Notes: a model not told the origin generated them from the sequence alone. A stretch of DNA of 18,291 nt from Rhodobacterales bacterium CG2_30_65_12 (GCA_001873585.1 MNZL01000157.1:1-18291); one strand, 5' to 3'; numbered from the stretch's first letter, positions 1-14,698 are shown. Numbers and translations: made by a program.

Positions 1-447
1 GTTCCTAGCAATAAGTTGCTCGTTTCGCTGAATGTAGGAGTTGGGATATTTGGTTTATTGCAGTCAAAAATGCATACAGCTTGGCTGCGCGAAGTCGGTG
101 GAAAACTCAAAAGTGATTTCCAAAATTCCCCCGGCCTCGTCTACAACACCTTCCCCCTCCCCAACGGCGACCTTGCCGCGCTCGACCCATACGCCCAGGC
201 CGTGCTCGATGCCCGCGTGGCGCATCCCGGCGCGACGCTGGCCGATCTCTATGATCCCGACCTGATGCCGGCAAACCTGCGCCGCGCCCACCAGGCGCTC
301 GACCGGGCGGTCGATAAGATGTATCGCCGCGCGGGCTTTGACAGCGACCGCGCGCGCGTCGAGCATCTGTTTGGCCTTTACGAGCGAATGGTGAAGCCGT
401 TGCTCGCCAAGGGCCCCAAACGCATCCGGCGGCGGGGGGCGGAGTAG
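1..447 (+). CDS. MmeI-like (type IIL) DNA methyltransferase/restriction enzyme, C-terminal fragment
   Basis: The reading frame is open from the first base and ends at TAG 445-447, so only the last 148 residues are visible and the start lies upstream. Known family traits are recognisable: a block reading SKMHTAWLREVGGKLKSD, then VYNTFPLP, and a helical C-terminal domain containing LADLYDPDLMP, LRRAHQALDRAVDKMYRR and VEHLFGLYERMVKPLL. These are typical of the end of class I SAM-dependent DNA methyltransferases related to MmeI, in which one polypeptide carries methyltransferase, target-recognition and C-terminal helical domains. The catalytic motifs are outside the window, so it cannot be said whether a nuclease domain is present. 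Codons 1-43 are AT-leaning (about 40% G/C at third positions by hand count) while the next 53 codons are about 85%, which suggests a recombinant gene. An intrinsic terminator follows at 518-553. The family call is fairly sure; restriction activity is unknown. Confidence 0.75.
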   Translation, partial: VPSNKLLVSLNVGVGIFGLLQSKMHTAWLREVGGKLKSDFQNSPGLVYNTFPLPNGDLAALDPYAQAVLDARVAHPGATLADLYDPDLMPANLRRAHQALDRAVDKMYRRAGFDSDRARVEHLFGLYERMVKPLLAKGPKRIRRRGAE

Positions 448-517
448 GGCCGCCACGCAGCAAAGCCCTTGAAACCGACAGGCAACGGGGGTATCCCCTG
501 CGCCAATCACCGGGGCA

Positions 518-553
518 GGCGCGCAATGGATTCGAGTTGCGCGCCGGTTTTTT
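518..553 (+). terminator. Intrinsic terminator between the methyltransferase gene and nusG
   Basis: A 9-bp perfect stem (518-526 GGCGCGCAA with 537-545 TTGCGCGCC) encloses a 10-base loop and is followed, after GG, by six T residues (548-553). This is a classical rho-independent terminator on the + strand. It would end transcripts entering from the methyltransferase gene, so nusG needs its own promoter. The preceding stretch 448-517 holds no gene that I can recognise, and I see no convincing promoter hexamers in 554-633. Confidence 0.85.
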
Positions 554-633
554 GTTCCCGGGCGCGGGGTGTCCCGTTTGATTCGCAAGACTTCGGGCGC
601 GGCGTGCCCGCCCAGAGACGAGGCTGAAACGAG

Positions 634-1167
634 ATGGCGAAACGGTGGTATTCGGTGAGCGTGCTCTCGAACTTCGAGAAAAAGATCGCCGAACAGATCA
701 GAACCTCGGTGGCCGAGAACGGCCTCGAAGACGAGATCGACGAGGTTCTGGTGCCGACCGAAGAGGTGATCGAAGTGCGCCGGGGCAAGAAGGTGACCAC
801 CGAGCGCCGCTTCATGCCGGGCTATGTGCTGGTGCATATGGAAATGTCGGACCGGGGCTATCACCTGATCAACTCGATCAACCGCGTTACCGGATTTCTC
901 GGCCCGCAAGGCCGGCCGATGCCGATGCGCGATGCCGAAGTGCAGAGCATGATCGGCCGCGTCGAAGAGGGCATCGAGACGCCGCGCACCCTGATCGCCT
1001 TCGAGATCGGCGAAACCGTGTCGGTGAGCGATGGCCCGTTCGAGGGCTTCGATGGCCAGGTCGAGGACGTGGACGAAGGCAACCAGCGGCTCAAGGTGTC
1101 GGTGTCGATCTTTGGCCGGTCAACCCCGGTCGAGCTGGAATTTACTCAAGTCTCCAAACGGAGCTGA
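634..1167 (+). CDS. nusG: Transcription termination/antitermination protein NusG
   Basis: NusG binds the beta-prime clamp helices of RNA polymerase, raises processivity, assists Rho-dependent termination and links polymerase to ribosomal protein S10. The 177-residue product starts MAKRWYSVSVLSNFEKKI, typical for the family. The NGN domain spans roughly residues 4-115 and includes RRFMPGYVLVHM at 59-70; the C-terminal KOW domain starts about residue 126 with GETVSVSDGPFEGF. The ATG at 634 is preceded by GAGG at 620-623, a loose ribosome-binding site. Upstream lie a terminator and a DNA-modification gene instead of the usual secE. Downstream, a 120-base gap with small hairpins leads to rplK. 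Identity is certain. Confidence 0.97.
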   Translation: MAKRWYSVSVLSNFEKKIAEQIRTSVAENGLEDEIDEVLVPTEEVIEVRRGKKVTTERRFMPGYVLVHMEMSDRGYHLINSINRVTGFLGPQGRPMPMRDAEVQSMIGRVEEGIETPRTLIAFEIGETVSVSDGPFEGFDGQVEDVDEGNQRLKVSVSIFGRSTPVELEFTQVSKRS

Positions 1168-1287
1168 GTGCATGCCGGGCTTGAGCCCGGTGCAAAAGTG
1201 GGAGGCGAGGGCGCGCGCGCCCGAACCCAACCACGTCAACCACAGGCGGGCATCGCGTTGCCCCGCCGTTGAAGAAGGAAAAACCGG
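1168..1287 (+). promoter_or_regulatory. nusG-rplK intercistronic region with hairpins and rplK ribosome-binding site
   Basis: The 120-base gap contains a hairpin CCGGGC-TTGA-GCCCGG (1175-1190, 6 bp, tetraloop), a 14-base perfect GC palindrome (1209-1222), and a GGCGGG/CCCGCC stem near 1246-1268. None is followed by a T-tract, so they do not look like terminators. AAGGAA at 1275-1280 is the rplK ribosome-binding site. In E. coli the L11-L1 messenger leader is bound by L1 for autoregulation; this gap is the corresponding place here, but I cannot identify an L1 target from sequence alone. Confidence 0.45.
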
Positions 1288-1740
1288 ATGGCCAAGAAGG
1301 TCGCTGGCAAGATGAAGCTGCAGATCCCTGCAGGCAAAGCCACCCCGTCGCCCCCCGTCGGCCCCGCTCTCGGCCAACGTGGCATCAACATCATGGAATT
1401 CTGCAAGGCGTTCAACGCCAAGACGCAGGAGCTGGAAGAGGGCGCGCCCTGCCCGACCGAGATCGTGTATTACGCCGACAAATCGTTCACGATGAACATC
1501 AAGACCTCGCCGGCGTCGTATTTTCTCAAGAAGGCCGCGGGCCTCAAGCCGGTGGGCAAACGCAACCGCCCGAAAGGCGCGGTGACCCCGGGCAAGGAAG
1601 TGGTTGGCACCGTAACCACCAAGCAGGTGCGCGAGATCGCCGAAGCGAAGATGAAAGACCTGAACGCCATCGACGTTGAGGGCGCAATGCTGATCATCCT
1701 GGGCTCCGCCCGGTCGATGGGTATCGAGGTGAAAGGGTAA
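1288..1740 (+). CDS. rplK: 50S ribosomal protein L11
   Basis: L11 binds 23S rRNA helices 43/44 at the base of the L7/L12 stalk and takes part in EF-G function and in sensing of uncharged tRNA by RelA. The 150-residue product has the N-terminal block IPAGKATPSPPVGPALGQRG (residues 13-32) followed by NIMEFCKAFNAKT, and the C-terminal RNA-binding signature KDLNAIDVEGAMLIILGSAR (123-142). It is longer than the 142-residue E. coli protein because of a central loop, KPVGKRNRPKGAVTPGKE (residues 87-104), which I recall as common in Rhodobacteraceae. The start is supported by AAGGAA eight bases upstream. rplA follows after only 4 bases, so the two are translationally linked. Confidence 0.97.
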   Translation: MAKKVAGKMKLQIPAGKATPSPPVGPALGQRGINIMEFCKAFNAKTQELEEGAPCPTEIVYYADKSFTMNIKTSPASYFLKKAAGLKPVGKRNRPKGAVTPGKEVVGTVTTKQVREIAEAKMKDLNAIDVEGAMLIILGSARSMGIEVKG

Positions 1741-1744
1741 TCTG

Positions 1745-2443
1745 ATGGCAAAAGTTGGAAAACGCACCCGCGCCGCCCGCGCCGCCTTCGTCGGCAAGGA
1801 TAACGTGACCGTCGAGGAAGCCGTTGCGCTCGTGAAGGGCAACGCCAACGCGAAGTTTGACGAAACCCTCGAAATCGCGCTGAACCTTGGCGTTGATCCG
1901 CGCCACGCCGACCAGATGGTGCGCGGCGTTGTCTCCCTGCCCAACGGCACCGGCAAGACCGTGCGCGTCGCCGTCTTTGCCCGTGGCCCGAAGGCCGACG
2001 AGGCGACAGCCGCCGGGGCCGACATTGTTGGCGCCGAAGACCTGATGGAAACCATCCAGGGCGGCAAGATCGAGTTCGATCGCTGCATCGCCACCCCGGA
2101 CATGATGCCCGTGGTTGGCCGGCTCGGCAAAATCCTCGGGCCGCGCAACCTGATGCCGAACCCGAAGGTTGGCACCGTGACGATGGACGTGGCGCAAGCC
2201 GTGGCCAACGCCAAGGGTGGCGAGGTTCAGTTCAAGGTCGAAAAAGCCGGCGTGGTTCATGCCGGGATCGGCAAGGTATCGTTCGACGAGGGCAAACTCG
2301 CCGAGAACGTCCGCGCCTTTGTCGACGCGGTGCAGAAAGCCAAGCCCGCCGGGGCGAAAGGCTCCTACATGCAGAAGGTGTCGATCAGCTCCACGATGGG
2401 CCCGGGCGTATCGGTCAGCATCGACAGCGCCACCGGCAACTGA
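1745..2443 (+). CDS. rplA: 50S ribosomal protein L1
   Basis: L1 forms the mobile L1 stalk near the E site and in many bacteria represses translation of its own L11-L1 messenger. The 232-residue product matches family length. It starts MAKVGKRTRAARAAF and carries the L1 signature region around residues 110-147, including LGPRNLMPNPKVGTV (131-145). The ribosome-binding site AAAGGG lies inside the last codons of rplK and the gap is 4 bases, indicating translational coupling. A strong intrinsic terminator begins 24 bases after the stop, so nusG-rplK-rplA probably form one transcription unit separate from rplJ onward. Confidence 0.97.
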   Translation: MAKVGKRTRAARAAFVGKDNVTVEEAVALVKGNANAKFDETLEIALNLGVDPRHADQMVRGVVSLPNGTGKTVRVAVFARGPKADEATAAGADIVGAEDLMETIQGGKIEFDRCIATPDMMPVVGRLGKILGPRNLMPNPKVGTVTMDVAQAVANAKGGEVQFKVEKAGVVHAGIGKVSFDEGKLAENVRAFVDAVQKAKPAGAKGSYMQKVSISSTMGPGVSVSIDSATGN

Positions 2444-2466
2444 GCCGGGTTGGCCTGAGAAAAGCG

Positions 2467-2493
2467 AAAGGCGCCCCAGAGGGCGCCTTTTTT
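2467..2493 (+). terminator. Intrinsic terminator after rplA
   Basis: A 7-bp perfect GC stem (2470-2476 GGCGCCC with 2481-2487 GGGCGCC) with a CAGA loop is extended by three A-T pairs (2467-2469 with 2488-2490) and followed by six T residues at 2488-2493. The shape is textbook. It implies that rplJ-rplL-rpoBC depend on a promoter in the following leader, or on partial read-through. Confidence 0.92.
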
Positions 2494-2788
2494 CGTCCGG
2501 CGGAGCGGATCGGGCGGGGCGTAAGTTTCCCCTTCACATTCCCTGACAAACCCACTAGACACCGCTCGGTCTGGCCTGCCCGAGCATTCGAGCGGGCCAG
2601 ATGATTCGTCCGAGACGGTGGGTGGCGCATGCCATAAGTCCTGCCTGAGACGGGAAAGACGAGATTTCTTCGGGCAGCCAGGCTTCCCGGGGCGACTTGG
2701 ACGGACCCGTACGGACCCGACATCGGGGTTCGCACCCCGGTGAAATATGAGCCGGGAGGGTCATCCCTCCCATACTTGGAGTAAAACT
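2494..2788 (+). promoter_or_regulatory. Structured untranslated leader of rplJ (candidate L10 autoregulatory leader)
   Basis: No gene is visible in these 295 bases. The sequence can form a long stem: 2560-2564 with 2616-2620 and 2565-2569 with 2610-2614 (A2615 bulged), then a very lopsided internal loop (one base, T2570, against nine, 2601-2609), then 2571-2576 CTGGCC with 2595-2600 GGCCAG. The ACGGACCCG unit is repeated at 2701-2709 and 2711-2719. Two tandem hairpins sit just before the start: 2721-2742 (9 pairs including one G-T, TCGC loop) and 2754-2771 (GGGAGGG/CCCTCCC, TCAT loop), and GGAG at 2778-2781 is the ribosome-binding site. In E. coli and Bacillus the L10(L12)4 complex binds the equivalent leader to repress rplJL. 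That role here is inferred from position and structure only. Confidence 0.55.
2533..2561 (+). promoter_or_regulatory. Possible sigma-70-type promoter for rplJ
   Basis: TTCACA (2533-2538) and TAGACA (2556-2561) are separated by exactly 17 bases. The -35 matches the consensus at 5 of 6 positions and the -10 only at about half. Its position just after the rplA terminator is where a promoter for rplJL-rpoBC is expected. The weak point is that the -10 overlaps the left arm of the structure at 2560-2620, so transcription from here would lose the base of that stem. Confidence 0.35.
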
Positions 2789-3301
2789 GTGGATAGAGCC
2801 CAGAAAGAGAAAGTGGTCGAGGAACTCGGCCAGATCTTCGAAAGCTCTGGCGTCGTCGTGGTTGCCCACTACGAAGGCCTCACGGTTGCTGAGATGCAGG
2901 ACCTGCGCGGCCGGATGCGTGAAGCTGGCGGTGCGGTGCGGGTTGCCAAGAACAAGCTCGCCAAGATCGCCCTTGACGGCAAGCCGGCGGCCTCGATCGC
3001 CGAATACCTGACGGGCATGACCGTTCTCGCCTATTCCGAAGACCCAGTGTCTGCGGCCAGGGTCATGGACAAGTACGCCAAGGATAACGACAAGCTCGTG
3101 ATCCTCGGTGGTGCCATGGGCGAGAATGCTCTGGATCCGGCCGGTGTGAAAGTCGTCGCCTCGATGCCGTCGCGTGATGAGCTCATCGCTCAGATCGTGT
3201 CGCAGATCGGTGCGCCCGCTGCCAACATCGCCGGTGCCATTGGCGCCCCTGCCTCCAACATCGCATCCATCCTTTCCACCATCGAGGAAAAGGCTGCGTG
3301 A
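2789..3301 (+). CDS. rplJ: 50S ribosomal protein L10
   Basis: L10 anchors the L7/L12 dimers to the 50S stalk base, and with L12 it usually represses its own messenger. I place the start at GTG 2789-2791: the product then begins VDRAQKEKVVEELGQ (the first residue read as Met), which agrees with relatives, and GGAG at 2778-2781 gives a 7-base spacing. An in-frame ATG at 2747 would add 14 residues, but it lies before a leader hairpin, lacks a ribosome-binding site and is not family-like. The resulting 170 residues fit the usual length. The N-terminal rRNA-binding domain covers about 1-130 and the C-terminal helix binding L12 dimers contains repeated IGAPASNIA-type segments near 146-165. rplL follows after 72 bases. 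Confidence 0.95.
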   Translation: MDRAQKEKVVEELGQIFESSGVVVVAHYEGLTVAEMQDLRGRMREAGGAVRVAKNKLAKIALDGKPAASIAEYLTGMTVLAYSEDPVSAARVMDKYAKDNDKLVILGGAMGENALDPAGVKVVASMPSRDELIAQIVSQIGAPAANIAGAIGAPASNIASILSTIEEKAA

Positions 3302-3373
3302 GCAACCGAGAGACCGACGTAGCCGACTGCACGAATACGTTGGAACACATCTTAAAGAACGGAAAACAGTATC

Positions 3374-3745
3374 ATGGCTGATCTGAAGAAACTTGCTGAA
3401 GAGATCGTGGGTCTGACCCTTCTCGAAGCCCAGGAACTGAAAACCATCCTCAAGGACGAATACGGCATCGAGCCCGCCGCCGGCGGCGCCGTGATGATGG
3501 CCGGCCCGGCTGAAGCCGGCTCGGCCGCCGAGGAAAAGACCGAGTTTGACGTTGTGCTGAAAAGCGCCGGCGCCAACAAGATCGCGGTCATCAAGGAAGT
3601 GCGCGGCCTGACCGGCCTCGGCCTGAAAGAAGCCAAAGACCTCGTTGAGGCCGGCGGCAAGATCAAGGAAGGCGTGTCGAAGGCGGAAGCCGAAGACGTG
3701 CAGAAGAAGCTCCAGGAAGCTGGCGCCGAAGTCGAGCTGGCCTGA
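3374..3745 (+). CDS. rplL: 50S ribosomal protein L7/L12
   Basis: L7/L12 dimers form the flexible stalk that recruits and activates EF-G, EF-Tu and other GTPases. The 123-residue product shows the three-part structure: an N-terminal dimerisation and L10-binding helix pair (1-31), an Ala/Gly-rich hinge (about 32-52), and a globular C-terminal domain with KIAVIKEVRGLTGLGLKEAK (69-88), the factor-binding surface. The ribosome-binding site is weak (purine-rich AAAGAACGGAAAA upstream), which is notable for a protein needed in multiple copies per ribosome. Two strong hairpins follow in the gap before rpoB. Confidence 0.97.
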   Translation: MADLKKLAEEIVGLTLLEAQELKTILKDEYGIEPAAGGAVMMAGPAEAGSAAEEKTEFDVVLKSAGANKIAVIKEVRGLTGLGLKEAKDLVEAGGKIKEGVSKAEAEDVQKKLQEAGAEVELA

Positions 3746-3780
3746 GGCCTGCACGGGGCGCGTTTGAGCTCCGAAAATGC

Positions 3781-3812
3781 TGGCTGGGCCCGGAGCAATC
3801 CGGGTCCAGCCA
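3781..3812 (+). promoter_or_regulatory. Strong GNRA-capped hairpin in the rplL-rpoB gap
   Basis: A 14-bp stem (3781-3794 with 3799-3812, one G-T pair at 3788/3805, no bulge) is closed by a GCAA tetraloop. There is no T-tract after it (AAACCCG follows), so it is not a simple intrinsic terminator. E. coli has an attenuator and an RNase III cleavage site between rplL and rpoB, and this hairpin occupies the same place. RNA processing or messenger balancing between ribosomal protein and polymerase genes is inferred. Confidence 0.7.
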
Positions 3813-3819
3813 AACCCGT

Positions 3820-3852
3820 CTTGGCAAGGGCTTCGCGCAAGCCTTTCCCAAG
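3820..3852 (+). promoter_or_regulatory. Second hairpin in the rplL-rpoB gap
   Basis: The inner stem pairs AAGGGCTT (3826-3833) with AAGCCTTT (3839-3846) around a CGCGC loop. A C-C mismatch (3825/3847) separates it from an outer stem CTTGG (3820-3824) with CCAAG (3848-3852). Thirteen pairs form in total. It begins 8 bases after the first hairpin, so the two form a tandem structure. No T-tract follows. The rest of the gap (3853-3973) shows no gene and no promoter hexamers I trust. Confidence 0.6.
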
Positions 3853-3988
3853 GCGCGGTTTGAGGATCGGGTGGGGGCCTGTGGGAGGGCCTCCTGGTAT
3901 TGATCTCAACCCCCTGTTTCTAACGGTGCGTGTGCCGCGGCCCGGCGGCGACGCGCATCAGTGAGAAAAAACTGAAGGTGCATACCTC

Positions 3989-8139
<4,151 letters not shown>

Positions 8140-8140
<1 letters not shown>

Positions 8141-8154
8141 GGGCGTAGCGCCCT
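8140..8154 (+). other. Small hairpin at the rpoB stop codon
   Basis: AGGGCG (8140-8145) pairs with CGCCCT (8149-8154) around a 3-base TAG loop, starting at the last base of the rpoB stop codon. No T-tract follows. It is short and could be chance in GC-rich sequence. The remaining gap holds GAGGAA (8182-8187), the rpoC ribosome-binding site. Confidence 0.3.
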
Positions 8155-8193
8155 TGCTTCCCACCCCATCCGCACAAATTTGAGGAACTCAAA

Positions 8194-12471
<4,278 letters not shown>

Positions 12472-12498
12472 TCCGGCTTCATGCCGATGCAAGACCAG

Positions 12499-12527
12499 GC
12501 CCCGCCGCGCAACCGGCGGGGCTTTTT
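12499..12527 (+). terminator. Intrinsic terminator after rpoC
   Basis: A 9-bp perfect GC stem (12499-12507 GCCCCGCCG with 12514-12522 CGGCGGGGC) and a 6-base loop are followed directly by five T residues (12523-12527). It ends the rplJL-rpoBC transcription unit and separates it from the accessory transporter gene. Confidence 0.92.
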
Positions 12528-12577
12528 CTATCTGGTCAAACTATTCACTTTCCGGCGCCCGTGCGCTCTGCGATAGT

Positions 12578-12597
12578 CGCGGCGTAACACCGCCGCG
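12578..12597 (+). other. Hairpin upstream of the transporter gene
   Basis: CGCGGCG (12578-12584) and CGCCGCG (12591-12597) form a 7-bp perfect stem with loop TAACAC. No T-tract follows. It lies 69 bases before the likely start of the transporter gene, and a regulatory role is possible but unsupported. I see no good promoter hexamers in 12528-12665. Confidence 0.3.
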
Positions 12598-12665
12598 GGC
12601 GACGCGGCCGGGGCCAGTGTGCCCGGCCTTCGCCAGCCCCCCGCGTGGCACGAAAGGGCAAGACG

Positions 12666-13589
12666 TTGACATCGCGGGCAGGCGTTTCCGACAATCTGCG
12701 CGGGGCGGGGCTGATGGCGGTCTCGATGGCGGCCTTCACCTTCAACGATACCGCGATAAAATCACTCGAAGGCAGCCTGCCGCTGGCGCAGACGATCCTG
12801 CTGCGCGGCATTGCCAGCTCTGTGCTGATGGCGCTCGTGGCCGCGCGTTTGGGCGCGTTGCATTTTTCGTTGCCGCACCGCGACTGGGGCCGGATCGCGC
12901 TCAGGAGCATCGCCGATCTCGGCGCGACCTTCCTGTTTCTCGGCGCGCTGTTTCAAATGCCGCTTGCCAACCTCACGGCGATCCTGCAAGCGCTGCCGCT
13001 CACCGTGGCCCTTGGCGCGGCGCTGGTCTACCGCGAGCCGCTCGGCTGGCGCCGGCTGGTGGCGATCGGCATCGGCTTTGGCGGTGTGCTGCTGATCGTG
13101 CGCCCCGGGGCCGAAGGCTTCAACACCTACGCGCTTTGGGGGGTCGGCGCGGTGTTTTTCGTCACCGTGCGCGATCTCGCCGCCCGCCGCCTCACCCCCG
13201 GCACGCCGTCGATCACCGTGGCTTTGGTGGGCTCGGTGTTGATCACGGTCGCTGCTGGCGCGGTGACGTGGAGCGAGGGCTGGCAACCGGTGGACGCGGC
13301 ACAGGCCGGGCGGATCGGGCTGGCCTCGGTCTTCATTCTGGTCGGCTATCTCGCCTCCGTCGCGGTGATGCGGGTGGGCGAGATTGGCTTCGTCGCGCCA
13401 TACCGTTACACCGGACTGATCTGGGCGCTGGTTCTCGGCTGGCTGGTGTTTGGCGACTGGCCCGATCGGCTCACGCTCGTGGGCGCCACCATTGTCGTCG
13501 CCACCGGGCTGTTTACCCTTTACCGCGAGCAAGTGCTGGCCCGGCGTGCTGCTGCCAGCGCCAACGTGGCACGGGTGGCCGGTTTGTAA
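12666..13589 (+). CDS. DMT-superfamily (EamA-type) membrane transporter
   Basis: The protein has about ten hydrophobic segments arranged as two EamA-like halves, the usual build of drug/metabolite transporters, which move small metabolites across the inner membrane. Visible features are MAVSMAAFTFNDTAIKSL at the first helix, LLRGIASSVLMALVAARLG at the second, and the paired PLANLTAILQALPLTVALGA and APYRYTGLIWALVLGWLVFG segments found at equivalent positions in each half. The substrate cannot be predicted. I chose TTG 12666 (307 residues) because AAAGGG at 12653-12658 gives a 7-base spacing; a GTG at 12645 in the same frame would give 314 residues but has only C-rich sequence upstream. The gene lies between the rpoC terminator and a convergent glycosyltransferase gene, 3 bases apart stop to stop. 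Composition matches its neighbours. Confidence 0.85.
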   Translation: MTSRAGVSDNLRGAGLMAVSMAAFTFNDTAIKSLEGSLPLAQTILLRGIASSVLMALVAARLGALHFSLPHRDWGRIALRSIADLGATFLFLGALFQMPLANLTAILQALPLTVALGAALVYREPLGWRRLVAIGIGFGGVLLIVRPGAEGFNTYALWGVGAVFFVTVRDLAARRLTPGTPSITVALVGSVLITVAAGAVTWSEGWQPVDAAQAGRIGLASVFILVGYLASVAVMRVGEIGFVAPYRYTGLIWALVLGWLVFGDWPDRLTLVGATIVVATGLFTLYREQVLARRAAASANVARVAGL

Positions 13590-13592
13590 GCG

Positions 13593-14600
13593 TCAATGCC
13601 GGGGCAGGGCGCTGGCCCTTTCGATGTGCGCCTGCCAGCGCGGATCGGCCTTCGGATCGTCGCCGCGCTTTTTGCACATCGCCGCCACGTAATCGGCGCA
13701 GCACAAATGGTGCAGGCGCATCACGCCCGGGATCGCGGCGAGCTGCGCATGGGCGGCATCGAACGCGGCCTCGCAGGCCAGCGCGCTGATGTTTTCCTCT
13801 TCGTTGCGGTCGAAGCGCTGAAAGAAATCGTCGGTGTAGCGATCCATCAGCGTTGCGGCGCTGGGCCGGCCGCGTTTGAAGGCGAATTGCTCACGGCTCT
13901 GCACCGCGTAGTGATTCACCTGCGCCAGGGTGTTTGACATCCGCTCGTGGCAGGTGCTGTTTTGCGGCCTCCGGGTCGGGTGATAGGGCTCGTAGGGGGT
14001 GCCATCGGCAAGCAGGAACACCCGGTCGCCCGCGCCCCAGGTTTCGCCCTGCCAATCGCAGGGGCCATGGGCGCGCAGCTTGGCAAATCCGGCAGGCTCC
14101 TTGAAAAAGGTCTTGAAACAAGAGTTTTGTTGCGCCGTCACCGTGCCCGCCCGGGTGAAGCGACGGTGGATGAAGGCGTCATGCCAGGCCGCTTTGCCGG
14201 CCGAGCCAAAGATGCGCCAGTTGATCGCCATCCCGATACCCTTGCCCGCGACGGCATCGGCCAGCGCCGCCGCCGAATTGTCGCCGGTGTGGATGACGAG
14301 GAATTCGTCTGTATCGGCCACGAACACCCAGCTCGCCTCGCGCACCAGCCGGTGCCCGGTTGCAACGATATGGTTTTGCGGCTGCGGCGGCAGCGCCGGG
14401 TCGGGCGTGTTTTTCTTCTGCACCAAAACGCCCGCGCGTTCGAGCAGGCGCAAAAGCTGGGGCGAATGATCGGTGCAGTCATTATGCACGACAAGCACGT
14501 TCTCAAACCCCAGCATCCGATACCACGCCACCCATTCGAGTAAGAACGGCCCCTCGTTGCGAACCGAGGTGACGACGGTGCTCGCGGAAAGTTTGCGCAT
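13593..14600 (-). CDS. Glycosyltransferase family 2-like protein
   Basis: The 335-residue cytosolic protein has the fold signals of a GT-A glycosyltransferase of the Glyco_tranf_2_4 type. The N-terminal strand and donor-binding segment read STVVTSVRNEGPFLLEWVAW (7-26), followed by MLGFENVLVVHNDCTDHS. The metal/nucleotide-sugar motif DTDEF is at 96-100, preceded by WVFVA. The middle part includes WRIFGS and KTFFKEP, seen in relatives. No membrane segment or signal peptide is evident. Such enzymes often decorate surface polysaccharide, but donor and acceptor are unknown here. The ATG at 14598-14600 has only a weak, close GGAA upstream. The gene faces the transporter gene tail to tail with a 3-base gap and diverges from rpsL. 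It is unrelated in function to the ribosomal genes around it. Confidence 0.82.
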   Translation of the reverse strand: MRKLSASTVVTSVRNEGPFLLEWVAWYRMLGFENVLVVHNDCTDHSPQLLRLLERAGVLVQKKNTPDPALPPQPQNHIVATGHRLVREASWVFVADTDEFLVIHTGDNSAAALADAVAGKGIGMAINWRIFGSAGKAAWHDAFIHRRFTRAGTVTAQQNSCFKTFFKEPAGFAKLRAHGPCDWQGETWGAGDRVFLLADGTPYEPYHPTRRPQNSTCHERMSNTLAQVNHYAVQSREQFAFKRGRPSAATLMDRYTDDFFQRFDRNEEENISALACEAAFDAAHAQLAAIPGVMRLHHLCCADYVAAMCKKRGDDPKADPRWQAHIERASALPRH

Positions 14601-14669
14601 GGGTTCCGGCTATGCCTCCCTGGTGCCGCATTCGCGCCGACGTTTGCAAACCACCGGCGAGACACGCCC

Positions 14670-14698
14670 TTCATAGCGCGCCGAACCTTGCGACCCAA
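14670..14698 (-). promoter_or_regulatory. Candidate promoter for the glycosyltransferase gene
   Basis: On the minus strand TTGGGT (14693-14698) and TATGAA (14670-14675) are separated by 17 bases. The -10 matches the consensus at 4 of 6 positions and the -35 at 3 of 6. It lies about 70 bases before the glycosyltransferase start. Its -35 end is only 6 bases from the -35 of the rpsL promoter on the other strand, so the two polymerase sites would be back to back. Confidence 0.4.

Noticed and set aside
500..553. A tRNA-like 3-prime end or attachment site (TTCGA loop, CCCCTGCGCCA)
   Set aside because: The TTCGA lies in the loop of the terminator hairpin with no T-arm, and no cloverleaf can be completed around it.
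2747..2788. A 14-residue N-terminal extension of L10 from ATG 2747
   Set aside because: No ribosome-binding site, the hairpin 2754-2771 lies inside it, and the GTG at 2789 has GGAG at the right distance and the family-typical start.
12571..12600. Possible -10 (GATAGT) for the transporter gene
   Set aside because: No acceptable -35 hexamer at 16-18 bases upstream.
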